A DNA stretch of 64,000 bases, taken from assembly GCF_026339935.1 (NCBI RefSeq), contig NZ_JAPEPX010000001.1:990501-1054500 (forward strand), in the 5' to 3' direction. The stretch is from Streptomyces sp. NBC_01551. GTDB taxonomy: Bacteria; Actinomycetota; Actinomycetes; Streptomycetales; Streptomycetaceae. Shown in pieces: positions 44,496-53,166 of this stretch (position 1 is its first letter; every line of letters starts with the position of its first letter). A program made the translations under genes and the position numbers. The notes under the pieces were generated by a model, which was not told the DNA's origin, did not search any database, and was given only the letters and a program-made list of their open reading frames with translations.

Positions 44496-45461
44496 TCAGG
44501 TCGCGTCGTCGTAACCGTTGATCCGCCGGCTCCCGCCGTCGGCCTGCTCGGGCAGCGCCTTCGGTGCCGGAACGGACTCCACGGCTCCGATCGGGGCGGG
44601 AGTCAGGTCCAGCTGGGAGGCCTCGTCGTCGTCGAGCAGCGCGTCGGGGTTGTTGCGCCCGCGCCGGCGGTCGTTGAGGAGGCAGATCCCGAGGGCCATG
44701 AAGTACAGGGCGACGATCGGGGACGCCAGCGTCAGCATGGTGAGCGGGTCGCCGGTCGGGGTCGCGAAGGCCGAGAAGAGCGTGATGCCGAGGACCATGG
44801 CCCGCCACCAGCTGCCCAGCCGCTTGGCGCTGAGCACCCCGGTGAAGTTCAGCAGCACCAGTATCAGGGGCAGCTCGAACGCGAGGCCGAACACCACGAC
44901 CATGCGCGTCACCAGGTCGAGGTAGTCGTCGACCGGGAGCAGGTTCTGGACGTGGTCGGGGGTCAAGCCGAGGAGGATCTCCGCGGTCTGCGGCAGGATC
45001 TTGTACGCGAGCACCGCGCCGGCGAGGAACAGCGGGGCGCCGACCGCGACGAAGCTCAGCGCGTACTTCTTCTCGCTCTTGTGGAGGCCGGGGGCGGCGA
45101 ACGCCCACAGCTGGTACAGCCAGACCGGGGCGGAGAGCACGACGCCGGCGGAGAGTCCGACCTTGAGCGCGATGGAGAAGGGCGCGGTCAGGCCGCTCGT
45201 CGTCATCTGGGCGCAGGGCTGGCCGTTGCGCTGGTAGGTCGCGCCGTTGCCGCAGCCGACCGAGGAGAGCATCGGCTCCAGCAGGAAGTCGATGATCGGC
45301 CGGTAGTAGTAGACCGCGACGGCGGTGATCACGATGATCGCCAGCACCGACTTCAGCAGCCGGTTTCTCAGCTCACGCAGGTGCTCGACCAGCGGCATGC
45401 GCCCTTCGGCGTCCTTCGCCTGCTGGTCCTGTTTCCCCTGCTTGCGGGCAGACTTGAGCAA
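44496..45461 (-). CDS. tatC: Sec-independent translocase TatC
   Basis: A 321-residue TatC with six predicted membrane helices. The first conserved segment MPLVEHLRELRNRLLKS carries the substrate-binding Glu; PLFLAGAVLAYKILP and FGLAFELPLILVLLNF (Phe/Glu, RR-signal contact) follow. The C-terminal tail of about 60 residues is a cytoplasmic acidic extension. The usual start is TTG 45461 (MLKSARKQ); an ATG 63 bases downstream (MPLVEHL) is possible. It binds twin-arginine signals such as that of the glycosidase-like protein at 4381-5670. Confidence 0.97.
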   Translation of the reverse strand: MLKSARKQGKQDQQAKDAEGRMPLVEHLRELRNRLLKSVLAIIVITAVAVYYYRPIIDFLLEPMLSSVGCGNGATYQRNGQPCAQMTTSGLTAPFSIALKVGLSAGVVLSAPVWLYQLWAFAAPGLHKSEKKYALSFVAVGAPLFLAGAVLAYKILPQTAEILLGLTPDHVQNLLPVDDYLDLVTRMVVVFGLAFELPLILVLLNFTGVLSAKRLGSWWRAMVLGITLFSAFATPTGDPLTMLTLASPIVALYFMALGICLLNDRRRGRNNPDALLDDDEASQLDLTPAPIGAVESVPAPKALPEQADGGSRRINGYDDAT

Positions 45462-45520
45462 CCCACGTCCCTTGTCTCGTTGCAGATGACTGGCGTGACC
45501 TCGGCCGGTGCGGCCGGGGA

Positions 45521-45817
45521 TCAGCCCTGGGCGGTGCGGTTCGGCTCGTTCACGGGCCGGGAGCTGGTGACGTCACCGGGCGCGGCCTGGATGGTGCGCG
45601 GGGCGACGGGCTGCTGCGGGGCCTGGTCGGCGACCGGAGCGGCAGCGGCGGCGTCCTCCGCCTCGCCCTCCTTCTTCATCGCCTTGGCCTCGCTCTTGAG
45701 GATGCGCGCCGACTTGCCGAGCGAGCGGGCCATCTCGGGGAGCTTCTTGGCACCGAAAAGCAGCACGATGACAGCGATGATCAGAAGGATCTCAAGGGGC
45801 TTCAGATTGCCGATCAT
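45521..45817 (-). CDS. tatA: Sec-independent translocase TatA
   Basis: A 98-residue TatA: a short N-terminal membrane helix (LEILLIIAVIVLLFGAKKLP with the FG hinge), the amphipathic helix EMARSLGKSARILKSE, and a disordered Ala/Pro tail. It oligomerises to form the Tat pore. The ATG 45817 has an AGGAAGACACAC-type ribosome site. It lies 59 bases upstream of tatC, forming an operon. A separate tatB is not seen here. Confidence 0.97.
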   Translation of the reverse strand: MIGNLKPLEILLIIAVIVLLFGAKKLPEMARSLGKSARILKSEAKAMKKEGEAEDAAAAAPVADQAPQQPVAPRTIQAAPGDVTSSRPVNEPNRTAQG

Positions 45818-45982
45818 GTGTGTCTTCCTTCTCACCGAAACGGCTGATTGTGGAGGGCGGTGGTGGTCTGGACGGAAATCCGGTGACCGCCTTGCCAAGG
45901 ATCGTAACCCCCAGGGGTTAACGTCCGGCAATCCCCTCGGGTACCGCAGGAGTCCGAGCGTACGGCTCCGGCCTCGCGGTTT

Positions 45983-46183
45983 CTACGGTCGTACGCCTCT
46001 GCCCGCACGCGCCAGATCCGTCGCCGCGCGTTCAAGATCACACGAGGCGTCGGTGATCCGGCGGCTGGCCTCGGCGACCTGTCCGGACAGCCGCCGCACC
46101 TCCAGGAAGACCCGCAGGGCCAGCACGGAGAGGACGGCGACCCCCAGGAAACCCAGGGCAATTGCGAGCATCGGCCACAGCAT
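45983..46183 (-). CDS. small single-pass membrane protein
   Basis: A 66-residue protein. One N-terminal membrane helix (MLAIALGFLGVAVLSVLALRVF) is followed by a 40-residue amphipathic coiled-coil-like helix (EVRRLSGQVAEASRRITDAS). The topology mimics a short TatA/TatB protein, but without the FG-KKLP hinge. It sits between pafC-side genes and tatA on the same strand and is conserved there in Streptomyces as far as I recall. The function is unknown. Confidence 0.75.
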   Translation of the reverse strand: MLWPMLAIALGFLGVAVLSVLALRVFLEVRRLSGQVAEASRRITDASCDLERAATDLARAGRGVRP

Positions 46184-46210
46184 GGGACCGAGCCTAGGCC
46201 ACCGCCCGCC

Positions 46211-46477
46211 TCAGATGCTGCGCAGGGTGCTCACGCCGCCACCGGTCAGGAGTTCCACGATCCGCTCACCGGCCGGTTTGCGGACCGCCGCCCCGCAGGC
46301 GGGGCAGGTGAAGGAGTAGAAGGTGGTGCGCCGGCTGCCGCCGATCACCAGGCGCAGCGCGCCCGCCGCGAGCTCGAAGCTGCCCCGGCAGTCCGGACAG
46401 CCCGCCTTGAAGGTGACCGGCCCCGCCGGCTTCCCCGCACCGGCCCTCAGCCCTGGCGTCCCATACGTCGGCGACAT
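46211..46477 (-). CDS. small zinc-ribbon protein
   Basis: An 88-residue protein with two CxxC knuckles, GCPDCRGSFELAAG and TCPACGAAVRKP, forming one zinc ribbon of the FmdB-like kind. The middle beta strands (LRLVIGGSRRTTFYSF) complete the fold. The start is ATG 46477 or GTG 46480; GGGGAG lies 7 bases upstream. It lies downstream of pafB-pafC and may be part of the same transcript. The function is unknown. Confidence 0.78.
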   Translation of the reverse strand: MSPTYGTPGLRAGAGKPAGPVTFKAGCPDCRGSFELAAGALRLVIGGSRRTTFYSFTCPACGAAVRKPAGERIVELLTGGGVSTLRSI

Positions 46478-46570
46478 CACTCGGCGCTCCCCTCGGCCCA
46501 GCTCTCCGTACCCAGCCCAGCTCTTCCTGCCCGCCCCGCCCCGCGGCCGCCGCCCCCGGCGGCCGCGGGC

Positions 46571-47539
46571 TCAGACCTGTTCCCCGTACCCCGCCAGCGC
46601 CTCGCGCGCGGCCTGCCGCGCGCTGTCCGCGAGCTCCGCGGGCGCCACGATCCGGCCCTCCCGGCCCAGCCGCAGCGCCAGCCGGCGCAGCGAGGCCGGG
46701 TCGGGGCTGCGCAGCGTGATCCGCAGACCACCCTCCGCCAGCTCCTCGGCGCTGTCGTGCGGGTAGTACTCGGCGACCCAGCGCCCGCCGGGACCCACCT
46801 CGACCACGACCTCCGGGTCCTCGGCGGCCGGCTGGACCAGCCCCTCGGACAGGTCGCGCGGCTCGATCGCGGGCGGCTCGGACCGCTCGTCGAGCAGCCG
46901 GATTTCGGCCACCCGGTCGAGACGGAAGGTGCGCCGCGCCTCCGAGAGGTGGCACCACCCCTCCATGTAGGTGTGCCCCACCGTGAACAGCCGGATCGGG
47001 TCGACGGTGCGCTCGGTGAGCTCGTCGCGGGCGGGCGAGTAGTAGCGCAGCCACAGCCGCCGGCGCTCCGCGATGGCCCGGTCGACGTCCGCGAAGACCC
47101 CGCCCTCGGCCTCGAACGTCACCGACAGCCGGGAGCTGGCCCCGGCCGCCTCGCCCGCCGCGGCCTCCAGCTTCGCGGTCGCCCGCAGCAGCGCGTCGCG
47201 GTCGCTCTCGCGCAGGCCGGGCAGCGTCGCCACCGCGCGGGCGGCGACCAGAAGCGCCGTCGCCTCGTCGGCGGCCAGCCGCAGCGGCTCGGCGGTGGAC
47301 TCCCCCGAGGCGTCGGGATTGCGCCACCAGATGCGCTCCCCGTCGGTGTCGATGTCGAGCAGGTCACCGCCCCGGAAGCTGGTCCCGCACATGGGCAGCA
47401 CGTCGAGGTCCGAGATCAGCTCGTCCTCGGTGATCCCGAAGGCGCGCGCCACGTCGGCGACGTGCGCCCCGGGCCGCTCGCGCAGGTAGGTCACCAGGGA
47501 CAGCATCCGACGGGTCTGGTCAATGGCGTTCGCGGCCAT
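46571..47539 (-). CDS. pafC: WYL-domain transcriptional regulator PafC
   Basis: A 322-residue protein. The N-terminal winged HTH is at about 8-70 (RRMLSLVTYLRERPGAHVADVARAFGIT, split by the helix turn). The WYL domain at 150-230 contains RRLWLRYYSPARDELTERTV and YMEGWCHLSEARRTFRLDR. The C-terminal WCX domain ends at 322. With PafB it forms the heterodimeric activator that, in mycobacteria, drives RecA-independent DNA-damage genes. It lies 54 bases after pafB on the same strand. Confidence 0.92.
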   Translation of the reverse strand: MAANAIDQTRRMLSLVTYLRERPGAHVADVARAFGITEDELISDLDVLPMCGTSFRGGDLLDIDTDGERIWWRNPDASGESTAEPLRLAADEATALLVAARAVATLPGLRESDRDALLRATAKLEAAAGEAAGASSRLSVTFEAEGGVFADVDRAIAERRRLWLRYYSPARDELTERTVDPIRLFTVGHTYMEGWCHLSEARRTFRLDRVAEIRLLDERSEPPAIEPRDLSEGLVQPAAEDPEVVVEVGPGGRWVAEYYPHDSAEELAEGGLRITLRSPDPASLRRLALRLGREGRIVAPAELADSARQAAREALAGYGEQV

Positions 47540-47593
47540 GCTGGTACGTCTCCCCCTCAGGGCGTAACTAACGGATCTTGCGCGGTCGGCGGG

Positions 47594-48550
47594 TCAGCCC
47601 TTGGCGACGGCGCGCAACCGGTCCACCACGTCCGCCCGGAGATCGGCGGGCTCCAGGACCACCACGTCCGGCCCGAACTCCACCAGCCAGGCGTCCAGCC
47701 CGTGCCCGTACGGGATCTCCAGCTCGTCCCAGCCGTCCCCGTCCTCGCGGACGGCGGTGGCCTTGGCCCGCAGCGGGTACCCCGCCCCGGCGCGCAGCCG
47801 GATCCGCGCGGAACGGTCCGCGCTCTCCCCGGCCCAGCTCGCCACGGTCTCCCGCACGGTCACCACGTCCGGGACCTCGGCGGTGTACTTCGCCGCCCGC
47901 GAGCGGACCTTCCCGGTGATCCGGGAGAGCCGGAACACCCGCTCCGCCCCGCGGTCGCGGTCGAACCCGGCCAGGTACCAGTGGCCGCGCCAGCACTCCA
48001 GCGCCCACGGCTCGACCTGCCGCGTCTCGGGCCGCGCCGCCGTGGACTTGCGGTAGTCGAACACCACCGGCCGCCGGTCCCGGCATGCCAGCATCAGCGG
48101 CTCGAAGGCCGCCTCGTGGACCGGGATGCGCGGCTCGATGGCGCTGTGCCGGCTCTCGTACGGGTCCTCGGCCTCCGGCATCCCGCCCGCGCGCAGCTTC
48201 TGCAGGGCCCCGCTGGCCGCGCCCGCCAGGCGGGCCTGCTGCCACACCTTGGCCGCCAGCCCCAGGGCGGCGGCCTCCTCGGCATCCAGCGAAACGGGCG
48301 GCAGCCGGTTGCTGTCCCGGCGGGCCAGATAGCCCGTTTCGCCGTCCAGGTTCTCCACCGTCTCGATGACCAGGCCGAGTTCACGCAGATCGTCCTTGTC
48401 CCGCTCGAACATGCGGTTGAAGGACTCGTCGTTGCCGGCCTCAAGGTAGGCCTCGATGGAGCCGCGCAACTCCCGCTTGCTGAGCGGCCGGCGGGTCCCC
48501 AGCAGACACAGCGCCAGATTCATCAGCCGCTCGGCCTTGGCAATCGCCAT
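47594..48550 (-). CDS. pafB: WYL-domain transcriptional regulator PafB
   Basis: A 318-residue regulator with an HTH (ERLMNLALCLLGTRRPLSKRE, FERDKDDLRELGLVIE), a WYL domain (RRPVVFDYRKSTAARPETRQ, WYLAGFDRDRGAERVFRLSR) and the WCX C-terminal domain (DAWLVEFGPDVVVLEP). It partners PafC. In Streptomyces and mycobacteria pafBC lies near the proteasome genes although it is not itself needed for pupylation. ATG 48550 begins MAIAKAERLMN. Confidence 0.92.
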   Translation of the reverse strand: MAIAKAERLMNLALCLLGTRRPLSKRELRGSIEAYLEAGNDESFNRMFERDKDDLRELGLVIETVENLDGETGYLARRDSNRLPPVSLDAEEAAALGLAAKVWQQARLAGAASGALQKLRAGGMPEAEDPYESRHSAIEPRIPVHEAAFEPLMLACRDRRPVVFDYRKSTAARPETRQVEPWALECWRGHWYLAGFDRDRGAERVFRLSRITGKVRSRAAKYTAEVPDVVTVRETVASWAGESADRSARIRLRAGAGYPLRAKATAVREDGDGWDELEIPYGHGLDAWLVEFGPDVVVLEPADLRADVVDRLRAVAKG

Positions 48551-48640
48551 CGACGCCCATCCGCCCTTCTCGACGCACACCCTGTTGGACACACTCGTGA
48601 CCGTTGACCGTACCGCCCCGGCCGTCCGGGACAAAAGCGA

Positions 48641-48666
48641 GGGCCCCTGCCTCACGGCAGGGGCCC
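48641..48666 (-). terminator. terminator after the FKBP gene
   Basis: GGGCCCCTGCC-TCAC-GGCAGGGGCCC is a perfect 11-base stem. In the minus direction it is followed by TCGCTTTTGTCC, a U-rich tail, making it one of the few classic intrinsic terminators here. Confidence 0.85.
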
Positions 48667-48694
48667 CACGGCTGTCACAGCCGGACGATCAGGC

Positions 48695-49072
48695 TCAGGC
48701 GGCCATCAGGTCACAGACGAAGATCAGCGTCTCGCCCGGGGCGATCGCGTTGCCCGCGCCGCGGTCGCCGTAGGCGAGGTGCGCGGGGATCGTCAGCTTG
48801 CGGCGGCCGCCGACCTTCATGCCCTGGACGCCCTTGTCCCAGCCGGCGATGACCTGGCCGACACCGAGCTGGAACTGCAGCGCGGAGCCGCGGTTCCAGG
48901 ACGCGTCGAACTCCTCGCCGGTGGAGAAGGCCACGCCCACGTAGTGGACGGAGACCTTGGAACCGGCCTTGGCCTCGGCGCCGTCGCCCAGCCAGATGTC
49001 CTCGATCACGAGGTCGGTGGGAACCGGACCCTCGGGGAAGTCGATCTCGGGCTTCTCGAGCTTGTCGCTCAC
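48695..49072 (-). CDS. FKBP-type peptidyl-prolyl cis-trans isomerase
   Basis: A 125-residue cytoplasmic FKBP. Active-site residues lie in VHYVGVAFSTGEEFDASW (Tyr, Phe, Asp), LQFQLGVGQVIAGWDKGV (Val, Ile, Trp) and AYGDRGAGNAIAPGETLIF (Tyr, Phe). It catalyses proline isomerisation in folding proteins. GTG 49072 is favoured because AGGAGC lies 6 bases upstream; the ATG at 49087 would use that site as codons. It is followed by a strong terminator and lies 49 bases after the lipoprotein FKBP gene. Confidence 0.94.
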   Translation of the reverse strand: MSDKLEKPEIDFPEGPVPTDLVIEDIWLGDGAEAKAGSKVSVHYVGVAFSTGEEFDASWNRGSALQFQLGVGQVIAGWDKGVQGMKVGGRRKLTIPAHLAYGDRGAGNAIAPGETLIFVCDLMAA

Positions 49073-49120
49073 GGAACTGCTCCTCATATGTACGAACCGG
49101 TCAAGTGGAACGGAACAGTC

Positions 49121-50125
49121 TTACACTGCTCCGACGATGTCGACGACGAACACCAGGGTGGAGTTGGCCGGCAGGTCCTCACCCTTGGCCTGGTCCTTGT
49201 ACGCCTGCTCCGGCGGGATCACCAGCAGCACACGGCTGCCGACCTTCTTGCCCACCAGGCCCTTGTCCCAGCCCTCGATGACCTGACCCTCACCGATCTT
49301 CGTCGAGAAGGGGGCACCGGTCTTCCACGACGTGTCGAACAGCTTCGCCGCGTCCTTGCCCTGGTTCGGCGCCCACGCGGCACCGCTGTACTGCATGTAC
49401 ACGGTCTGGCCGTTCTTGATCTCCGGGCCCTTGCCCTCGATCAGGACCTTGTCGACCAGCTCCTTCGGAGGGTCGTTCTTCGGGACCGTGATCGTCGCGG
49501 CCTCGTCCTTGTCGGCCTTGACCTGCGGCAGCTCCGACGGGATCGGCGCCTGCGTGCCCTCGACCTTCTTCGGCATCACCGAGTCCAGGTCCAGCACGAA
49601 GATCAGGTTGTCCTTCGGGCCGACACCCAGCTGCGGCTGGCCCTGCGGACCGAAGGCGGCCTCCGGCGGCGCCACGACCAGCACCCGGCTGCCGACCTTC
49701 TTGCCCAGCACCGACTCGCTGAACATCGGGACGATCGTCTGCGAACCGGCCGGGACGACGAGCGGCGTGCCGTCCTTGTCGTAGGACCCGGCCAGCTCCT
49801 TGCCGTCCTTCCAGATCTTGCCCGTGTACTTCGTGACGACGAGATCGTCCTTCTTGATCTCGGGGCCCGTGCCCTCCTTGAGCGTGTTCACCACGAACTT
49901 GCCGCTCGGCTCGCCCTTGGGGGCGGTGATCTCCGCCTTCTGGCCGACCTCACCCTTCACCGTCGGCATCGGGTCCGCGGACGCCACCGCCTTCGGCACG
50001 TCCGGCTGGGAAGGGCTGGCCGACGGGGACGCGTCCTTCTTCTTCCCGGAGTCGTCGCCCCCTCCGCAGGCCGCGGTGAGCATCAGAGCCGGCACGATGA
50101 GCGCGGCAGCAAGTCGGCGTCGCAC
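49121..50125 (-). CDS. lipoprotein with two FKBP domains
   Basis: A 334-residue surface protein. The lipobox LTAAC gives lipidated Cys20; a Ser/Lys/Asp linker follows. Two FKBP domains occur at about 85-185 (DLVVTKYTGKIWKDGKEL, VGPKDNLIFVLDLD) and 225-334 (TVYMQYSGAAWAPNQG, IGEGQVIEGWDKGLVGKKVG). The first lacks the tryptophan-containing IxGW segment (it reads QTIVPMFSESVLGKKVG), so only the second is likely to be active. Expected role: folding of exported proteins. The start is GTG 50125. Confidence 0.92.
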   Translation of the reverse strand: MRRRLAAALIVPALMLTAACGGGDDSGKKKDASPSASPSQPDVPKAVASADPMPTVKGEVGQKAEITAPKGEPSGKFVVNTLKEGTGPEIKKDDLVVTKYTGKIWKDGKELAGSYDKDGTPLVVPAGSQTIVPMFSESVLGKKVGSRVLVVAPPEAAFGPQGQPQLGVGPKDNLIFVLDLDSVMPKKVEGTQAPIPSELPQVKADKDEAATITVPKNDPPKELVDKVLIEGKGPEIKNGQTVYMQYSGAAWAPNQGKDAAKLFDTSWKTGAPFSTKIGEGQVIEGWDKGLVGKKVGSRVLLVIPPEQAYKDQAKGEDLPANSTLVFVVDIVGAV

Positions 50126-50213
50126 AGTGGTCCTCAGGGTTGCTGGAATGGTCCGTCGTAGCGGCCCACTCTACGGCCAACCCCCTCCGCGACAAGGCGG
50201 TGGCGTGCGAAGA

Positions 50214-50239
50214 GCCCCGTACACCACCGTGCACGGGGC
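50214..50239 (-). terminator. pafA terminator hairpin
   Basis: GCCCCGTACAC and GTGCACGGGGC form an 11-base stem with one mismatch and a 4-base loop, 18 bases after the pafA stop. Confidence 0.7.
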
Positions 50240-50256
50240 CCTCCGGCCGGCGACCC

Positions 50257-51618
50257 CTACATGCCGGCGATGAGCTTCTCCACCCGGTCGTCCACCGACC
50301 GGAACGGGTCCTTGCACAGCACCGTGCGCTGCGCCTGGTCATTGAGCTTCAGGTGCACCCAGTCCACCGTGAAGTCCCGGCGCTGCTCCTGCGCCCGGCG
50401 GATGAAGTCACCGCGCAGACGTGCCCGAGTCGTCTGCGGGGGCACCGACTTGCCCTCGAAGATCTTCAGGTCGTTGCAGATCCGCGCCGCCTGCCCCTTG
50501 CGCTCCAGCAGGTAGTACAGACCGCGCCGACGGTGGATGTCGTGGTAGGCGAGGTCTATCTGGGCGACCCTCGGGTTCGACATCGTCATGCCGCGCTTGG
50601 CCCGGTACCGCTCGATCAGCTGGTACTTCATGACCCAGTCGATCTCCGTGCCGATCCGGTCCAGGTCCTCCGACTCGATCGAGTCCAGCGTGCGGCCCCA
50701 CAGCTCCAGCACCTGGTCCACGACACCCGTACGGATGCCCCGGCGCTCGGCGAAGTCCACGGCCTTGTCGTAGTACTCCCGCTGGATCTCCAGCGCCGAC
50801 GCCTCCCTGCCACTGGCCAGGCGCACCTTGCGCTGCCCCGTGATGTCGTGGCTGACCTCGCGGATCGCCCGGATCGGGTTCTCCAGGGTCAGGTCCCGCA
50901 TCACCGTGCCCGCCTCGATCATGCGCAGCACCAGGTCGGTGGCGCCGACCTTGAGCAGCATCGTCGTCTCCGACATGTTCGAGTCGCCGACGATCACGTG
51001 CAGACGCCGGTAACGCTCCGCGTCCGCGTGCGGCTCGTCCCGGGTGTTGATGATCGGCCGGGACCGGGTCGTCGCCGAGCTGACGCCCTCCCAGATGTGC
51101 TCCGCCCGCTGGCTCACGCAGTAGACCGCGCCCCGAGGGGTCTGCAGCACCTTGCCCGCGCCACAGATCAGCTGGCGCGTCACGAGGAACGGAATCAGGA
51201 TGTCCGCCAGGCGGGAGAATTCTCCGTGCCGCGCCACGAGGTAGTTCTCGTGGCAGCCGTACGAATTACCCGCAGAGTCGGTGTTGTTCTTGAAGAGGTA
51301 GACGTCGCCCGCGATTCCCTCCTCGTGCAGGCGGCGTTCGGCGTCGACGAGCAGGCCCTCGAGAATGCGCTCGCCGGCCTTGTCGTGAGTGACCAGTTCG
51401 GTCAGGTTGTCGCATTCCGGCGTTGCATATTCCGGATGCGAACCCACGTCGAGGTAGAGGCGGGCGCCGTTCCGCAGGAAGACATTGCTGCTGCGGCCCC
51501 ATGACACAACACGGCGGAAGAGGTAGCGCGCCACTTCGTCAGGAGACAGTCGGCGCTGTCCCCTGAACGTGCACGTGACGCCGTACTCGTTCTCCAGCCC
51601 GAAAATGCGGCGGTCCAT
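50257..51618 (-). CDS. pafA: Pup--protein ligase PafA
   Basis: A 453-residue carboxylate-amine ligase of the glutamine-synthetase-like fold that links Pup's C-terminal glutamate to substrate lysines. ATP/Mg glutamates are in [10 protein letters not shown]; the catalytic-base Asp is in [36 protein letters not shown] and [28 protein letters not shown] follow. The C-terminal domain ([15 protein letters not shown]) packs at the active site. It ends GM. It lies separated by about 2.5 kb of MFS/LacI and LacI-side genes from the proteasome genes. Confidence 0.97.
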   Translation of the reverse strand: MDRRIFGLENEYGVTCTFRGQRRLSPDEVARYLFRRVVSWGRSSNVFLRNGARLYLDVGSHPEYATPECDNLTELVTHDKAGERILEGLLVDAERRLHEEGIAGDVYLFKNNTDSAGNSYGCHENYLVARHGEFSRLADILIPFLVTRQLICGAGKVLQTPRGAVYCVSQRAEHIWEGVSSATTRSRPIINTRDEPHADAERYRRLHVIVGDSNMSETTMLLKVGATDLVLRMIEAGTVMRDLTLENPIRAIREVSHDITGQRKVRLASGREASALEIQREYYDKAVDFAERRGIRTGVVDQVLELWGRTLDSIESEDLDRIGTEIDWVMKYQLIERYRAKRGMTMSNPRVAQIDLAYHDIHRRRGLYYLLERKGQAARICNDLKIFEGKSVPPQTTRARLRGDFIRRAQEQRRDFTVDWVHLKLNDQAQRTVLCKDPFRSVDDRVEKLIAGM

Positions 51619-51783
51619 GACTGAACATTACGCCTTCTGCCCTCTTCTGAAACCGGGTTCGCCAGCGCGGTTCGATCAGTTTCCCCGCAAACCCCCGACC
51701 AAGCGCCGGGAAGCCGCCGGAACACACAGACACGACACCTGTGCATACCCGGACGGCCCCCCTTCGAAAACCCCGGCCGGCCC

Positions 51784-53031
51784 TCAGCCCCGACCCGCGG
51801 CGGCATCCGCCGGCGCCCCGGCCGCGCCCGAGCCCGCCACCTCGCGCCCACGACCGCCCGTCGCCAGCACCCGCTGAGTGGCCATCAGCACCAGCAACGC
51901 CGCGGCCCCGCCGACACTCGCCACCCCGAAGCCCGCCGCCGTACCGCCCAGTTCCACCGCGGGACCCGCCGCGGCCGTACCGATGGCCGCACCCACCCCG
52001 AAGAACGTCACCAGCCACGAGAACGCCTCCGTCACCGTGCCCACCGGAGCATGCCGGTCCACCACGATGAACGCACAGGCGATCGCCGGAGCCAGGAACA
52101 CCCCCGCCAGCGCCGCCAGCCCCGTCATCGCCACCGGCCCCGGAACCAGCATCAGCGGCAGGTAACACACCGCCAGCAACGCCACCAGCAGCCGCAGCCG
52201 CCGCTCCGGCGCACCCGCCCACTGCCGGGCCCCGTACGCCACACCGCCGACCAGCGCGCCCAGACCCAGCGCCGCCATCAGCCAGCCGTACACCGCCTGA
52301 CCACCGTGATCGTCCGCGTACGCCACCCCGGCCACCGTGATCGAACCCAGCGCCGACCCCACGAAGAAGAACGCCGCCAGCAGCGCCAGCAGCCCGCGCG
52401 AGCGCAGCGCCCCCAGCCAGTGCGCCTCACGCGGCTCCGAGCGCCACGCCCGCGAAGGCTCCGACACCACCACCGACAGCGCGCCCAGCACCCCGATCGC
52501 GTTCAGCGCCAGCAGCGCCCCCGCCGGGGACCACACCGCCACGAACAGCGTCACCAGCAGCGGGCCCACCGTGAACATGACCTCCTGCGCCACCGCGTCC
52601 ATCGCGTACGCCTGGTGCACCCGCTCCTCACGGCCGCCCAGCACACCCGGCCACAGCGCCCGCAGCCCGCCCTCCAGCGGCGGCGTGAACAGCCCCGCGA
52701 CCACCACGGCCGCGTACGCCACCGCCACCGAACCGGTACCCGACAGCGCCAGCCACACCATGCCCAGCGCCGAGACCAGCGCCGCCGGCAACTGCACCCG
52801 CGGCTGCCCGTACAGGTCCACCGCCCGCCCCAGCAGCGGCTGACCGACCGCGTTGGCCACCCCGTAGGCGGCGGCCAGCGCCCCCGCCAGGCTGTAGCTG
52901 CCGCCCTCGGCCCGCGTGAACAGCACGATCGCGATCGGCGCGGTGCCGTTCGGCAACCGGCCGACCAGCGTGCCCACCAGCAGCCTCGCGGCGTGCCGGG
53001 TCCTGAGCAGCTCCGCGTAACCCGCGGCCAT
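51784..53031 (-). CDS. MFS transporter
   Basis: A 415-residue major facilitator protein with 12 predicted helices. The N-terminal half contains the loop 2-3 segment GQPLLGRAVDLYGQPRVQLPA (G...D..G.R pattern). The central loop (SRAWRSEPREAHWLG) is basic. It resembles the small actinobacterial MFS exporters; the substrate is unknown. It is divergent from a LacI regulator, with a strong inverted repeat at its 5' end, so LacI control is likely. A low-complexity Gly/Ala C-terminus follows the last helix. Confidence 0.87.
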   Translation of the reverse strand: MAAGYAELLRTRHAARLLVGTLVGRLPNGTAPIAIVLFTRAEGGSYSLAGALAAAYGVANAVGQPLLGRAVDLYGQPRVQLPAALVSALGMVWLALSGTGSVAVAYAAVVVAGLFTPPLEGGLRALWPGVLGGREERVHQAYAMDAVAQEVMFTVGPLLVTLFVAVWSPAGALLALNAIGVLGALSVVVSEPSRAWRSEPREAHWLGALRSRGLLALLAAFFFVGSALGSITVAGVAYADDHGGQAVYGWLMAALGLGALVGGVAYGARQWAGAPERRLRLLVALLAVCYLPLMLVPGPVAMTGLAALAGVFLAPAIACAFIVVDRHAPVGTVTEAFSWLVTFFGVGAAIGTAAAGPAVELGGTAAGFGVASVGGAAALLVLMATQRVLATGGRGREVAGSGAAGAPADAAAGRG

Positions 53032-53066
53032 GACCGCCCCCTTCTGCCCGGATCAAGCCGGGGTAA

Positions 53067-53093
53067 TACGTATAACGTGACTCGTCATACGTA
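53067..53093. promoter_or_regulatory. operator between MFS and LacI genes
   Basis: TACGTATAACG-TGACT-CGTCATACGTA is an 11+5+11 inverted repeat with one mismatch, 36-62 bases upstream of the MFS start and 74-100 upstream of the lacI-type start. It is AT-rich against its background. Binding by the adjacent LacI-family protein is the simplest reading. Confidence 0.75.
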
Positions 53094-53166
53094 CCATGGC
53101 CGCAGCACCACGGTCCACCCCGCAGGCCCCGCCCACACCCACGACCTCGCACTTCAGGAGCCCCCT

